64,000 bases of DNA. Origin: an uncultured Crocinitomix sp. (GTDB lineage: Bacteria; Bacteroidota; Bacteroidia; Flavobacteriales_D; Crocinitomicaceae). The notes beneath the pieces are model-generated. The model saw only the letters and a list, made by a program, of their open reading frames with translations. It ran no database searches and was not told the DNA's origin. Location of the stretch: the NCBI GenBank assembly GCA_937136425.1, contig CAKZON010000087.1, positions 1 through 64,000 on the forward strand, written 5' to 3'. This document shows positions 16,718 through 25,848 of this stretch, piece by piece. How positions within the stretch are numbered: the first letter of the stretch is position 1; every line of letters begins with the position of its first letter. Made by a program: the position numbers and the translations under genes.

Positions 16718-17161
16718 ATGGCCGGAAGTGTAAATAAAGTCATTCTTATTGGAAACCTTGGAAGAGATCCAGAAGTAAGGTATTTAGAAAATGGAACTGG
16801 AGTTGCTAATTTTTCAATTGCAACGTCTGAAACCTTTACGGATAGAAACACTGGCGAGAAACGCGAAATTACTGATTGGCACAATATTGTACTTTGGAGA
16901 GGTTTGGCTAAGATTGCTGAGACATATCTTAAAAAAGGTATGAAAGTGTATATAGAAGGTAAACTTAAAACACGTTCTTGGCAAGATGAGAATAATCAAA
17001 CACGTTATTCAACTGAGGTTGTTGCGGATCAAATGACCATGCTATCTCGTGCTGAACAAAGTTCAAATCAACAAAATTATCCAAGCTCGGTTGAAAATAA
17101 ACCAGTACAGCCAATGGATGCAAATTTGAAGAAAGAGCCAGAAGATGATTTACCATTTTAA
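16718..17161 (+). CDS. ssb: Single-stranded DNA-binding protein
   Basis: This 147-residue SSB has an N-terminal OB fold (about 1-110). It begins VNKVILIGNLGRDPEVRY and includes WHNIVLWRGLAKIAETYLKKGMKVYIEGKLKTRSW. A flexible Gln/Asn-rich linker leads to the acidic tip DDLPF, which recruits replication and repair partners. The length is normal for Bacteroidota. It lies 28 bases after mutY and 20 bases before gldE. Confidence 0.97.
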   Translation: MAGSVNKVILIGNLGRDPEVRYLENGTGVANFSIATSETFTDRNTGEKREITDWHNIVLWRGLAKIAETYLKKGMKVYIEGKLKTRSWQDENNQTRYSTEVVADQMTMLSRAEQSSNQQNYPSSVENKPVQPMDANLKKEPEDDLPF

Positions 17162-17181
17162 GTTGAACGAAAACGGATAAT

Positions 17182-18519
17182 TTGGAACAGACCTTTTCAC
17201 CCGTTCTTGCTGAAATTCATTGGGTACCATTCTCAATCTCAATTAGTGTACTGCTGATTCTTTTAGTTTGCTCTGCACTAGTTTCTGGTGCAGAAGTTGC
17301 TTTTTTTTCATTAACACCCTCAGATAAAGAGGCGATTGGTGAAGATCCTAATAAAGCAGCTGTTACTACCTTAGAATTGCTTGATAAACCTAAAGGTTTG
17401 TTAGCGACTATTTTAATAACCAACAATTTTATAAACGTTGCCATAATTTTACTTTCAACCCAACTGTCTGATACCTTATTTGCAGGAATGGACGAGGGAT
17501 ATAAGTTTTTGATAGATGTTATAGCAATTACATTTATATTGCTCTTGTTTGGAGAGGTTATACCTAAAGTGTATGCCGCTAAAAATGGAAAAAGAGTCGC
17601 TTTAATGATGGCCGTTCCCTTAAAGGTTATTGGGAAAACATTTCCTTTTAGTGTTCTTAGAAAAGGATTGGTTCAAGGAACAGATATTATCAATCGCCGA
17701 ATTAAAAAACGTGTTAAAGATGTTTCTCCTGATGAATTAACAGGGGCAATTGAATTGACGAGTGATGATGATAGAGATAAGTCTGATTTGGAAATTTACC
17801 AAGGAATTATTGAATTTGGTAAAAAGGATGTAAAGCAAATAATGCGTTCACGACTTGATGTGGATGCCTTTGAATTTGATAAAACTTACGGTGAAATTCT
17901 TGCGCTCTTAAATGGAGATGGTAAAATGACGCACCATTCACGAATTCCAGTTTATAGAGAATCATTTGATAGTATTGCAGGAATTCTTTTTGTCAAAGAT
18001 CTATTGGCTTTTTTAGATGAGTCTGATGATTTTAAGTGGCAAGAATTAATTCGAGAACCTTATTTCGTGCCAGAAAACAAAAAGATTGATGATTTGTTAA
18101 TTAGTTTTCAAGAACGAAAAATGCACATGGCCATAGTAGTAGATGAATATGGCGGAACTTCTGGAATTGTTACATTAGATGATGTTTTAGAGGAGATTGT
18201 AGGAGATATTTCGGATGATATTGATGAAGATTTAGTGTACTCTAAATTGGATGAATTCAATTATGTGTTTGAGGGGAAAACTTCTTTAATAGATATGTAC
18301 AAAGTGTTGGACATAGATGGAGAAATATTTGAGGAGGCTAAATCAGAGTCAGATACCATTGCTGGATTTGCAATTGAGCAAGCTGGAAAAATCTTGAAGA
18401 AGAACGAACGTGTAACTTTTGAAAATTATACGTTTACAGTAGAGGCAGCAGATAGTCGCAAGGTGAAACGTATAAAGATTACGATTTTGCCCGTTAAAAA
18501 TGATTCAGATGAGGATTAG
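17182..18519 (+). CDS. gldE: Gliding motility-associated protein GldE (CNNM/CBS family)
   Basis: This 445-residue membrane protein has an N-terminal CNNM/DUF21 domain with about four membrane segments (about 15-150; LLILLVCSALVSGAEVAFFSL). Two CBS domains follow (about 205-330; KMHMAIVVDEYGGTSGIVTLDDVLEEIVGD), then a CorC_HlyC domain at the C-terminus. Position between ssb and gldD identifies it as GldE, which in Flavobacterium johnsoniae is associated with gliding and interacts functionally with GldD. The start is TTG at 17182, with no in-frame ATG before the conserved region. It overlaps the gldD start by 11 bases. Confidence 0.9.
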   Translation: MEQTFSPVLAEIHWVPFSISISVLLILLVCSALVSGAEVAFFSLTPSDKEAIGEDPNKAAVTTLELLDKPKGLLATILITNNFINVAIILLSTQLSDTLFAGMDEGYKFLIDVIAITFILLLFGEVIPKVYAAKNGKRVALMMAVPLKVIGKTFPFSVLRKGLVQGTDIINRRIKKRVKDVSPDELTGAIELTSDDDRDKSDLEIYQGIIEFGKKDVKQIMRSRLDVDAFEFDKTYGEILALLNGDGKMTHHSRIPVYRESFDSIAGILFVKDLLAFLDESDDFKWQELIREPYFVPENKKIDDLLISFQERKMHMAIVVDEYGGTSGIVTLDDVLEEIVGDISDDIDEDLVYSKLDEFNYVFEGKTSLIDMYKVLDIDGEIFEEAKSESDTIAGFAIEQAGKILKKNERVTFENYTFTVEAADSRKVKRIKITILPVKNDSDED

Positions 18520-19075
18520 TTTATTAATAAGTGTGGTTTTTCTTTTTTTACTTGCAGGTTGCAGTGAAGAAGAAGGTGATTATTATCCGAAACCAAGAGG
18601 TTATATGCGTTTGGATTTTCCTGAAAGAACTTACGAAATTTTTAATCCGGATAGTTGCCCTTACCAATTTGAGATTCCAGAATATTTTTCAATTGTTGAC
18701 AAATCAAACTGTAATAAGGATATTGTAATGGAGCGATTTAACGCTACTATGTTTTTAACTTATTTGCCAATTGATACCAATCTTTTAATGAATATTGAAT
18801 ATTCGCGTAAACTGGTTTATGACCACAGTATAAAAGCAGATGCAATTGAGGAGTTGCCTTTGGTTGATCCTCGTAGGAGGGCTTATGGTTTGAAATACAA
18901 CATCAAAGGAGATGCTGCCTCACCTTATCAATTTTACGTAACAGATAGTACTAATCACTTTCTACGTGGTGCCCTTTATTTTAATGTCAAGCCCAATTAT
19001 GATAGTATTCGAACAAGTTTAGAATACATTACGGAAGATATTGATAATATATTGGAAACCATTCGTTGGCAATAA
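18509..19075 (+). CDS. gldD: Gliding motility lipoprotein GldD
   Basis: This 188-residue lipoprotein has a signal peptide ending in the lipobox LLAGC (Cys near residue 17), followed by acidic residues EEEGD. The conserved body contains YYPKPRGYMRLDFPERTYE near the N-terminus and FYVTDSTNHFLRGALYFN near the C-terminus, both characteristic of GldD. GldD is needed for gliding and type IX secretion in flavobacteria. An ATG nine bases upstream (18500) is an alternative start, but the chosen one gives a typical lipoprotein signal. It overlaps gldE and is followed after 9 bases by a histidine kinase. Confidence 0.93.
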   Translation: MRISLLISVVFLFLLAGCSEEEGDYYPKPRGYMRLDFPERTYEIFNPDSCPYQFEIPEYFSIVDKSNCNKDIVMERFNATMFLTYLPIDTNLLMNIEYSRKLVYDHSIKADAIEELPLVDPRRRAYGLKYNIKGDAASPYQFYVTDSTNHFLRGALYFNVKPNYDSIRTSLEYITEDIDNILETIRWQ

Positions 19076-19084
19076 ATTAAACGA

Positions 19085-20122
19085 ATGAATCTCTCAAAAC
19101 CAATTAACATAGCAATTGCGGGGAGCATGCTCCTTGGTCTTTTAATTGTGGTTATTCTGGCACTTGTTAATCAATTAACAGGGGTTCAAATTTCATTTGA
19201 CTGGGTATTATTAATTGCGATAATTGTCACAGTGGTGTCTGTTCTGGTCTTTACTTTTTTAGTGCGCGGTTTTCTGAATAAAAAAATTAAAGTGATTTAT
19301 GGAATTATTACAAATGAGCAGGTGTCAAAAATCCCTGTAGTTAATTTTACAGATGATGCACTGGCCAAGTTAACAGAGGATTCTGCTGAATATGCGTCTG
19401 TGCAACAAAAGCAAATTTCGGAGCTAAAAAAGCAAGCCATTTTTCGTAAGGAATTTTTAGGAAACTTGGCGCATGAATTAAAAACACCTGTCTTTAGTAT
19501 TCAGGGGTATATATTAACCTTGCTTGAAGGTGGGTTAGAAGATGGGCGTGTTAATCGTGATTTTTTAGAACGGGCTTTAAGTGGAGTTGATCGAATCTCA
19601 AACTTATTGGAGGATTTGGATGATATTGCAAAGCTTGAAACAGATCGTTTTAAACTTAAACTTGTCAAATTTAACTTTGTTAAATTGGTTAGAGATGTCT
19701 TTCATGAGTTAGAAACGAAAGCTAATCATAAAAACATTAAACTTAAATTTGATAAGCATTATGAACCCACTTTTGTGGTAGCAGATGCTAACCGAATTAC
19801 TCAAGTATTGGTAAACCTTGTTTCAAACTCCGTTTCATATGGAATTGTAGGTGGAGAAACTACCGTTTCAATTAAAAATTACGACAAAAAGAAAATTTTA
19901 ATTGAGGTTTCTGATAATGGAGTGGGAATGGCTAAAGAACATATTCCACGTTTGTTCGAACGTTTTTATAGAGTGGACAAGAGCCGAGAGCGAAATATCG
20001 GCGGTTCTGGTTTGGGCTTGGCAATTGTAAAACACGTCATTGAGGCACATAAACAAACTTTAACGGTACGCAGTACCGAAGGGATTGGTTCAACCTTTTC
20101 TTTTACGCTGGAAACAGCTTAA
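19085..20122 (+). CDS. Sensor histidine kinase (PhoR-like)
   Basis: This 345-residue membrane kinase has two transmembrane segments (about 9-31 and 40-62) with almost no loop between them, so no periplasmic sensor domain is visible. HisKA has H130 in GNLAHELKTPVFS. HATPase shows VLVNLVSNSVSYG, DNGVGM and GSGLGLAIVKHVI. It begins 9 bases after gldD, and the pair is probably one operon, but no cognate response regulator follows. The short membrane region suggests that it senses a membrane or partner-protein signal. Linkage to gliding genes is suggestive only. Confidence 0.9.
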   Translation: MNLSKPINIAIAGSMLLGLLIVVILALVNQLTGVQISFDWVLLIAIIVTVVSVLVFTFLVRGFLNKKIKVIYGIITNEQVSKIPVVNFTDDALAKLTEDSAEYASVQQKQISELKKQAIFRKEFLGNLAHELKTPVFSIQGYILTLLEGGLEDGRVNRDFLERALSGVDRISNLLEDLDDIAKLETDRFKLKLVKFNFVKLVRDVFHELETKANHKNIKLKFDKHYEPTFVVADANRITQVLVNLVSNSVSYGIVGGETTVSIKNYDKKKILIEVSDNGVGMAKEHIPRLFERFYRVDKSRERNIGGSGLGLAIVKHVIEAHKQTLTVRSTEGIGSTFSFTLETA

Positions 20123-20159
20123 TTTCATTTTTTTTAACATTATTCTTTCCTTTTTTCTA

Positions 20160-20186
20160 AAACGGTTTAGCATATCTAAATCGTTT
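20160..20186 (+). terminator. Hairpin after the gld/kinase operon
   Basis: The arms at 20160-20170 and 20176-20186 form an 11-pair stem with one G-T wobble and a five-base loop. T-rich sequence follows but no long T run, so termination is likely but not certain. Confidence 0.55.
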
Positions 20187-20291
20187 AGTTATTAGTTTGT
20201 TGTTTTTGGCAATTGTTGATTGTTTAGTAGGGGGCAACATTTTATCACTCGTCGTTTATACAGATAGTCTAATTAATCAAAAAACAAGTGT

Positions 20292-21212
20292 ATGAGAGAA
20301 TTAAAATTAAAATCAGTTGCCTATTTAATTGTGCTGCTGACCTTAATTACTTCTTGTAAAAAAGAGGATTTCGGTCAAGAAACAAATCAAACAACTATTC
20401 AAAATGGTGAGTCGGAAATAGGCGGAGAAATCACCTTGTATGAGGTAAAAGGTGATAAGATTACGGTAGTGAAAGATTATGATGTGAGTGGATCCGATCG
20501 TGATTTTCAAAACGACCGAAATAAACACCAACAAATTTGGGACTTGGTAACCAAAATTGTTCCATTATCTCACCGTAATAAAATGGATAAGTTTTTAATC
20601 TATTCAGGTCAATCAAGCGGAACAGCAGGTTTTGTAGACCCAACTTCTAATGATTTGTCTACATGGAGAATGGGGATTGCAATTGATTATGCCTATGATG
20701 GAGGGTTTAATGCGAATAAAGAGCTGTCTTATACAATTATTCATGAGTTTGGTCATATCCTTACTTTGAATAATGAGCAAGTAAATGCTAATACAGCAGA
20801 AAACAATTGCAACGGATTTTACCTTCAGGAAGGTTGCGCAAAAAGTGGTTCTTATTTGCATACTATTTACAAAAGGTTTTGGGCAGATATTTATCCTGAA
20901 TTTAGAGATAAACACAATGAAGGGCAAACAAGAATGGGGCAGTTTTATGAAAAGTATCAAGACCGTTTTGTAACAGAATATGCGGCCACAAATTTGGTAG
21001 AGGATTTTGCGGAAGTGTTTGCATTCTTCGTAACAAAAGCTGATCGTCCTGCTGGTAACACAATTGCAGATAAAAAGGTGCTAATGTTATATGAATTCCC
21101 CGAATTGGTAAGTCTTAGAAATGAAATTAGATCAAATGGAGGAACAAGAAGTGCAGGTGGAGTGGATATTTTACCAGAACCTGGGAAGTGGAGAAGTGTG
21201 CATAAACACTAG
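20292..21212 (+). CDS. Putative zinc metallopeptidase lipoprotein
   Basis: This 306-residue lipoprotein has a signal peptide ending in LITSC near residue 22. The zinc motif HEFGH lies at 151-155 in SYTIIHEFGHILTLNN, followed by a cysteine pair region (NNCNGFYLQEGCAKSG) and LVEDFAEVFAFFV, which could supply the third ligand. It resembles the Bacteroidota group annotated as putative zinc-binding metallopeptidases. The substrate is unknown, and it would act on the periplasmic or outer face. It stands alone between two hairpins. Confidence 0.8.
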   Translation: MRELKLKSVAYLIVLLTLITSCKKEDFGQETNQTTIQNGESEIGGEITLYEVKGDKITVVKDYDVSGSDRDFQNDRNKHQQIWDLVTKIVPLSHRNKMDKFLIYSGQSSGTAGFVDPTSNDLSTWRMGIAIDYAYDGGFNANKELSYTIIHEFGHILTLNNEQVNANTAENNCNGFYLQEGCAKSGSYLHTIYKRFWADIYPEFRDKHNEGQTRMGQFYEKYQDRFVTEYAATNLVEDFAEVFAFFVTKADRPAGNTIADKKVLMLYEFPELVSLRNEIRSNGGTRSAGGVDILPEPGKWRSVHKH

Positions 21213-21224
21213 TCATAGCCTTTC

Positions 21225-21253
21225 TCATTGTTTAGTCTTTTACTAAACAATGA
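21225..21253. terminator. Perfect 12-bp hairpin
   Basis: TCATTGTTTAGT (21225-21236) and ACTAAACAATGA (21242-21253) are exact inverted repeats around a five-base loop. There is no T run on either side. It lies just after the metallopeptidase stop and may stabilise the mRNA end ahead of the next terminator. Confidence 0.55.
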
Positions 21254-21265
21254 TCTATCATAAAT

Positions 21266-21305
21266 AAAAGCGAGCCTTTGGTTAATCCTAGAGGTTCGTT
21301 TTTTT
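21266..21305 (+). terminator. Intrinsic terminator
   Basis: The stem AAGCGAGCCT / AGGTTCGTT, with two wobble pairs, closes a 14-base loop and is followed by a run of seven T residues. It is a good rho-independent terminator for the metallopeptidase gene. Confidence 0.75.
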
Positions 21306-21393
21306 ATGTTTTGAAATTTCTTATCTTTAGTGATTGGTCAGATATTATTTGGCAGGCCTTAAGCGAATTAACTCTGACCACAATACATTGATA

Positions 21394-21822
21394 ATGAAAA
21401 ATACACTCAAAAACACGTTACTTTTATTTTCGTTTTTCTTTTTGATTTCATCAACATTTGGTCAATCAGAAAATTCAGTAGCAATGTCATCTTATTCTTT
21501 AGGTGAAGATCAAACAACAGTTCGAATATCTATTAAAACAAGCGAATCATTTATAGTTGGTGCAAATCGATATGTCTTGCATATTGGAAGCAAACATTTT
21601 TTATTGAATGAACATCCAAATGGTAGCCTTAGTGAAATTGTCTTTTTAGTTTCATTAACAGATTATGAAACGTTGGTTGATCAAAGCAATATAGTTTTGG
21701 TTTATGGTTTTTACCATGACAATATTTTGCAAGATGGCGAAGGTAGCCAACAAAAGAAAGATATAATTGGAAAACATTGGAACTTAGGAAAATTCACCCC
21801 ACAAACTTTTACCTCAAAATAA
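21394..21822 (+). CDS. Hypothetical secreted protein
   Basis: The protein has 142 residues with a signal peptide (about 1-24, ending STFGQ) and a beta-rich body of about 118 residues. No family is recognised. The start is the ATG at 21394 before KNTLKNTLLLF, since an upstream TTG (21334) would put a non-signal tail before the hydrophobic core. It ends 20 bases before the large secreted hydrolase gene and is probably co-transcribed with it. It may be a partner of that protein, but nothing in the sequence proves it. Confidence 0.65.
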   Translation: MKNTLKNTLLLFSFFFLISSTFGQSENSVAMSSYSLGEDQTTVRISIKTSESFIVGANRYVLHIGSKHFLLNEHPNGSLSEIVFLVSLTDYETLVDQSNIVLVYGFYHDNILQDGEGSQQKKDIIGKHWNLGKFTPQTFTSK

Positions 21823-21842
21823 AAGACTCAAAAAACAACATT

Positions 21843-24800
21843 ATGAAATTACGTCTCATTCAAACTCTTTTAATTCTCCTGGTTACAGGTTATAGTTTTG
21901 CACAAACACCTGATCCTGGATTGCCAGGAATTTATGATGTGTCAAGTGATGAATATGATTTCGGTGACGAAGCATTTGGACCGCCCACCTTTCCTGATTT
22001 GGTAGAGGTAACAGGGTCTGTTCATTATCCAACTGACATGTCTGATGGACCATTTCCAGTTATTTTAATTTTACACGGAAGACATTCAACCTGTTATAAT
22101 GGTGGCGGCGGAACCAGCATTGCTTGGCCGTGCACAGGATCATACGATCCTATTCCAAGCTATAGAGGATATAATTATCTGGCAGAACAAATGGCAAGCC
22201 ATGGATATATTGTTATTTCAGTATCTGCAAATAGCATTAGTTCAACAGATAACTCAACGCCAGATTACGGAATGAGAGCAAGAGGAGAATTGTTACAACA
22301 TCATTTAGATTTATGGAATGATTGGAATGATGTAGGAGGGGATCCTTTTGGAGATCTTTTTGTTGGTAAACTAGATATGGATAATATCGGAACTATGGGA
22401 CATTCTCGTGGTGGTGAAGGTGTTATTGAGCATGCGCTTTACAATCGTGAATTAGGAAGCCCATATGGAATTAATGCTGTATTAACTTTAGCCCCAGTTG
22501 ATTTTAACCGCCCAATATTAAATGGTATTCCATTAATGAATATTGCACCTTATTGTGACGGTGATGTATCAGATTTGCAAGGGGTTCATTTTTATGATGA
22601 TTCTCGTTATTTAGATGAAAGTGATACTATGCCGAAGCACAACTTAATGATGTTGGGAGCAAATCATAATTTTTATAATACAGTTTGGACACCTGGAGAA
22701 TTTCCTGCGGGAACTGCAGATGATTGGGGATATGTAGATTGGAGCCAGTCTGATGATCATTGTGGAACATCAAGTCCTGGTAATGGACGTTTTGATGCAG
22801 AAATGCAACGTAATTCATTGTTGACTTATGGTAGCGCATTTTTCCGTGTATATATCGGTGGTGAAACAGAATTTGATCCTATTTTAAAAGTAGAGGATGT
22901 TACTCCACCAGCAAGTTCAACTTTAGATGGATCTGAAATTTTTATGTCTTATCATCCAGGAAACAATAAAAGGGTTGACTTAAATAGAACAGACAGCGAG
23001 GATACAGAGGATGTAAATACTGTTGGAGAAGAAGCAAGTGAAAATGGATTAGTAGTTTATGATATTTGCGGAGATGATTTTGGAGAACAGTATTGCATTG
23101 GTGCAGGTGCTGGAAATGCACAAGAGCCACATAATAAAAATGGAGGAGTTGCAGTATTAGGTCTTTCTCAATTAGAAGTAGAATGGAATTCTGGTGATGA
23201 TTGGTACCGTAATGATGTGCCTGATTTTATGGAGAATTTCACCATTTTTGATGCACTTCAATTTAGAGCAGCTGTTAATTTTGATACTTCACCTGCGGAT
23301 GATGCCTTAAACTTTAGAGTTGAACTAACTGATAATTCTGGAGGAGCTTCTTCTGTTTCTGTTGAGGACTATAGCGCCGCTTTATACTTCCCTCCAGGAG
23401 ATTATGGTACAACATTGCCAAGAACCATGCACAACACTATTAGTATTCCAGTGGCAGACTTTACTGGAGTTGATTTAACAGATATTTCTCATATCCGCTT
23501 TTTGTTTAATGAGTCTGGAAGTGGTGGCGTGTTAATTTCAGATATTATTTTAAGCTCAGATGAAGAGGTTGTTTTTCCTCCAATTGCAGCTTTTGAGGCG
23601 AATGTAACAGAAACTTGTACAGGTGAAATAACGTTTACTGATAATTCAACTTTTACGCCAACAGAGTGGCTTTGGATATTTGGAGATGGTGGATCTTCAG
23701 ACGAAGCAAATCCAACGCATTTTTATGAAGCAAATGGAACTTATACTGTTTCTTTAACGGTAACAAATGATGCGGGAGAAGATAACTTAATTGAAACAGC
23801 CTATATCGTTGTGGATCGTCCCGAAGCGCCAACAGCAACTGGAGATGAGATTTGTGGTGAAGGAGATGTAACCATGAACGCTACTGCTACTGGTGGTGGA
23901 GTTTTAAACTGGTATAATGCTGAAGAAGGCGGTACGCTTTTAGGAACAGGAGCAGATTATACAGAGTATGTAACCGAAACGACTGATTTTTGGGTAGAAG
24001 AATCTGTACCAAATGATGTTTTGTCAGTAGGGCCACCAGATAATACTTTTGGAAGTGGGAGTTATTTTGGAGCAAATGATTTAAGAGGATTGTTCTTCAA
24101 TGCTTATTCACCATTTATTTTAGAATCTGTTCGTGTATATGCTGATGGCGGAGGCGAACGTAACATTCAAATTCTTGATGGAGATGGTGGTAGCGTTGTA
24201 CATTCTGTTGTGGTTGATATTCCAAACGGTGAAAGCGTTGTAGAATTGAATTTGCCAATTGATGTTTATTCGGGTTATTACATGAAAATTACTGGAGGTT
24301 TAGTTGATTTGTTTAGAATTAATGATGGTTCGCCAGACTATCCTTATGAAATTCCAGGAATCGTTTCTTTAACAGGTTCAAATGTAGCTGATACTCCTTT
24401 TGATTATTACTATTTCTTTTTTGATTGGAAAATTAGAGAGCCTGATTGTGTAAGTCCGCGAACTTTAGTTACTGCAACCGTGGAGGATGGTTTCCCTGTA
24501 ACAATTAGTGATGATGTTACTATTGCATCTGGAGAAACAACAACTTTAGAAGCTTCAGGCGGAACAACGTATTCATGGTCACCTACAACAGGTTTAAGCG
24601 ATCCTGATGCGGCTATTACAGATGCAAACCCAACTGAAACAACAACTTATACTTGTTCAATTACCAATGATGATGGTTGTACTGTTACCGCTGAGGTAAC
24701 AGTAACAATTGATGGACAAATTGGTGTAAATGAGTTGACAAAAATGAATTTTGAAATTCATCCAAACCCATCTAATGGACTCATTCAAGTGCAAATAGAC

Positions 24801-24983
24801 GGTGCTACACTGTTAGACAAAATTGAAATTTACACTGCAGATGGTAAGTTGGTTTATAGCAATGAATCTATCGTTGATAGTGAAAATATTTCAATTGACT
24901 TATCTCATTTAGCTGACGGGGTGTATTATGTGAAACTTATCAACGGTGAATTTGAGCATCAAGAAAAGTTGGTGATTCAATAA
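21843..24983 (+). CDS. Secreted alpha/beta hydrolase with PKD and T9SS sorting domains
   Basis: The protein has 1046 residues. A signal peptide (1-20) is followed by an alpha/beta-hydrolase domain (about 35-340) like chlorophyllase/PET-hydrolase-type enzymes: oxyanion region VILILHGRHSTC, nucleophile S188 in GHSRGGEG, and probable His in GANHNFYN. A beta-sandwich follows, then a PKD domain (WLWIFGDGGSSDEANPTH), an Ig-like domain, a further Ig/PKD-like repeat (YSWSPTTGLSDP) and a type A T9SS sorting domain (FEIHPNPSNGLIQVQ). It should be exported by T9SS to the cell surface. The ester substrate is unknown. The start is the ATG at 21843 with a clean signal peptide. Confidence 0.85.
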   Translation: MKLRLIQTLLILLVTGYSFAQTPDPGLPGIYDVSSDEYDFGDEAFGPPTFPDLVEVTGSVHYPTDMSDGPFPVILILHGRHSTCYNGGGGTSIAWPCTGSYDPIPSYRGYNYLAEQMASHGYIVISVSANSISSTDNSTPDYGMRARGELLQHHLDLWNDWNDVGGDPFGDLFVGKLDMDNIGTMGHSRGGEGVIEHALYNRELGSPYGINAVLTLAPVDFNRPILNGIPLMNIAPYCDGDVSDLQGVHFYDDSRYLDESDTMPKHNLMMLGANHNFYNTVWTPGEFPAGTADDWGYVDWSQSDDHCGTSSPGNGRFDAEMQRNSLLTYGSAFFRVYIGGETEFDPILKVEDVTPPASSTLDGSEIFMSYHPGNNKRVDLNRTDSEDTEDVNTVGEEASENGLVVYDICGDDFGEQYCIGAGAGNAQEPHNKNGGVAVLGLSQLEVEWNSGDDWYRNDVPDFMENFTIFDALQFRAAVNFDTSPADDALNFRVELTDNSGGASSVSVEDYSAALYFPPGDYGTTLPRTMHNTISIPVADFTGVDLTDISHIRFLFNESGSGGVLISDIILSSDEEVVFPPIAAFEANVTETCTGEITFTDNSTFTPTEWLWIFGDGGSSDEANPTHFYEANGTYTVSLTVTNDAGEDNLIETAYIVVDRPEAPTATGDEICGEGDVTMNATATGGGVLNWYNAEEGGTLLGTGADYTEYVTETTDFWVEESVPNDVLSVGPPDNTFGSGSYFGANDLRGLFFNAYSPFILESVRVYADGGGERNIQILDGDGGSVVHSVVVDIPNGESVVELNLPIDVYSGYYMKITGGLVDLFRINDGSPDYPYEIPGIVSLTGSNVADTPFDYYYFFFDWKIREPDCVSPRTLVTATVEDGFPVTISDDVTIASGETTTLEASGGTTYSWSPTTGLSDPDAAITDANPTETTTYTCSITNDDGCTVTAEVTVTIDGQIGVNELTKMNFEIHPNPSNGLIQVQIDGATLLDKIEIYTADGKLVYSNESIVDSENISIDLSHLADGVYYVKLINGEFEHQEKLVIQ

Positions 24984-24999
24984 GCGGATAAACTCAAAA

Positions 25000-25422
25000 A
25001 TGAGACGCATAATATTTGTTTCTGCTGTGCTCCTACTTGTTTCTTGTAAACGAGAAGGCTGCACAGATTCACAGGCAATCAACTATTCTGAAAAGGCTAA
25101 AAAGAATGATGGCTCTTGTCAATATGAATCTACCATTGCATTTTGGTTTGATGAAAGTGTGTCTGATTTTTACCAATCGTTTGATATTACTGAATTTCGA
25201 TTTTTTGTAGAAGATCAATTAGTAGGGTCTGCTGACATTAATGATTTTTTAATTTCTGCCCCAACTTGTGGTGATGAAGGAACGGTAACTTATACAAGAA
25301 GTTTAAACCTTTCTAAAAACGCCCATTTTGACTGGCAAATTACAGATCAAGAAGATGATCCAATTCAATATGGTGAGTGGTATGCTACTGGAAACGGATG
25401 TGTCGTTGAAAAGATGTTTTAG
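25000..25422 (+). CDS. Hypothetical lipoprotein
   Basis: This 140-residue lipoprotein has a short signal peptide ending in LLVSC (Cys near residue 16). The mature N-terminus contains CTDSQAINYSEKAKKNDGSC, a small cysteine motif seen at the start of other Bacteroidota lipoproteins and surface proteins. The remainder is beta-rich with two further cysteines that could form a disulphide. It begins 16 bases after the hydrolase and may belong to the same transcript. No function is assigned. Confidence 0.7.
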   Translation: MRRIIFVSAVLLLVSCKREGCTDSQAINYSEKAKKNDGSCQYESTIAFWFDESVSDFYQSFDITEFRFFVEDQLVGSADINDFLISAPTCGDEGTVTYTRSLNLSKNAHFDWQITDQEDDPIQYGEWYATGNGCVVEKMF

Positions 25423-25448
25423 TAAATTAATGCAAAATTAAAACTGAT

Positions 25449-25826
25449 ATGCGCGTACATACAAGATGTTCTTATTGCAATGCTGGAGTTTCTCACTATA
25501 CAATATATGATACAAGGGCAGAGTATGATATGCGCAAAGGAACAAAGTATATCAATATTCAATGCAAAAAATGTTTAAATACAGATGATTATCATTTGAA
25601 TGATTTGCGAGCGGTACGATCCCCTTTTTTCGGTCTTATTTTTGCCGTGTCAATTATCGCGGGGTTAGTAGGTACTTTTCTTTTGAGTTATTATACGGGT
25701 TCATCCACATATCAATGGACGGTTTTAGGCATGTTTGCTGGTGTTCCTTTTATAGCGACTAGTATTATGTTTCGGCAAAATATTATGAAGGTAAATGCCT
25801 TTAATCAGAATTTTTTGAGTGAATAA
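25449..25826 (+). CDS. Hypothetical membrane protein with N-terminal Cys pairs
   Basis: The protein has 125 residues. The N-terminal 45 residues carry two cysteine pairs (CSYC and CKKC) about 30 residues apart, which looks like a small zinc ribbon. Two transmembrane segments follow (about 62-82 and 90-108; FGLIFAVSIIAGLVGTFLL). The zinc ribbon should face the cytoplasm. No family is recognised. It lies 26 bases after the lipoprotein gene and converges with the gene at 25849. Confidence 0.65.
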   Translation: MRVHTRCSYCNAGVSHYTIYDTRAEYDMRKGTKYINIQCKKCLNTDDYHLNDLRAVRSPFFGLIFAVSIIAGLVGTFLLSYYTGSSTYQWTVLGMFAGVPFIATSIMFRQNIMKVNAFNQNFLSE

Positions 25827-25848
25827 TTTATAAGGCTTTGCGCGCGAG

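Noticed and set aside
20613..20960. A 115-codon minus-strand frame opposite the metallopeptidase gene
   Set aside because: The plus-strand gene has a lipobox and zinc motif, and this frame has neither domain nor promoter.
21777..21842. Upstream TTG start for the large hydrolase overlapping the previous gene
   Set aside because: The ATG at 21843 gives a proper signal peptide, whereas the extension does not and would overlap the preceding gene by 46 bases.
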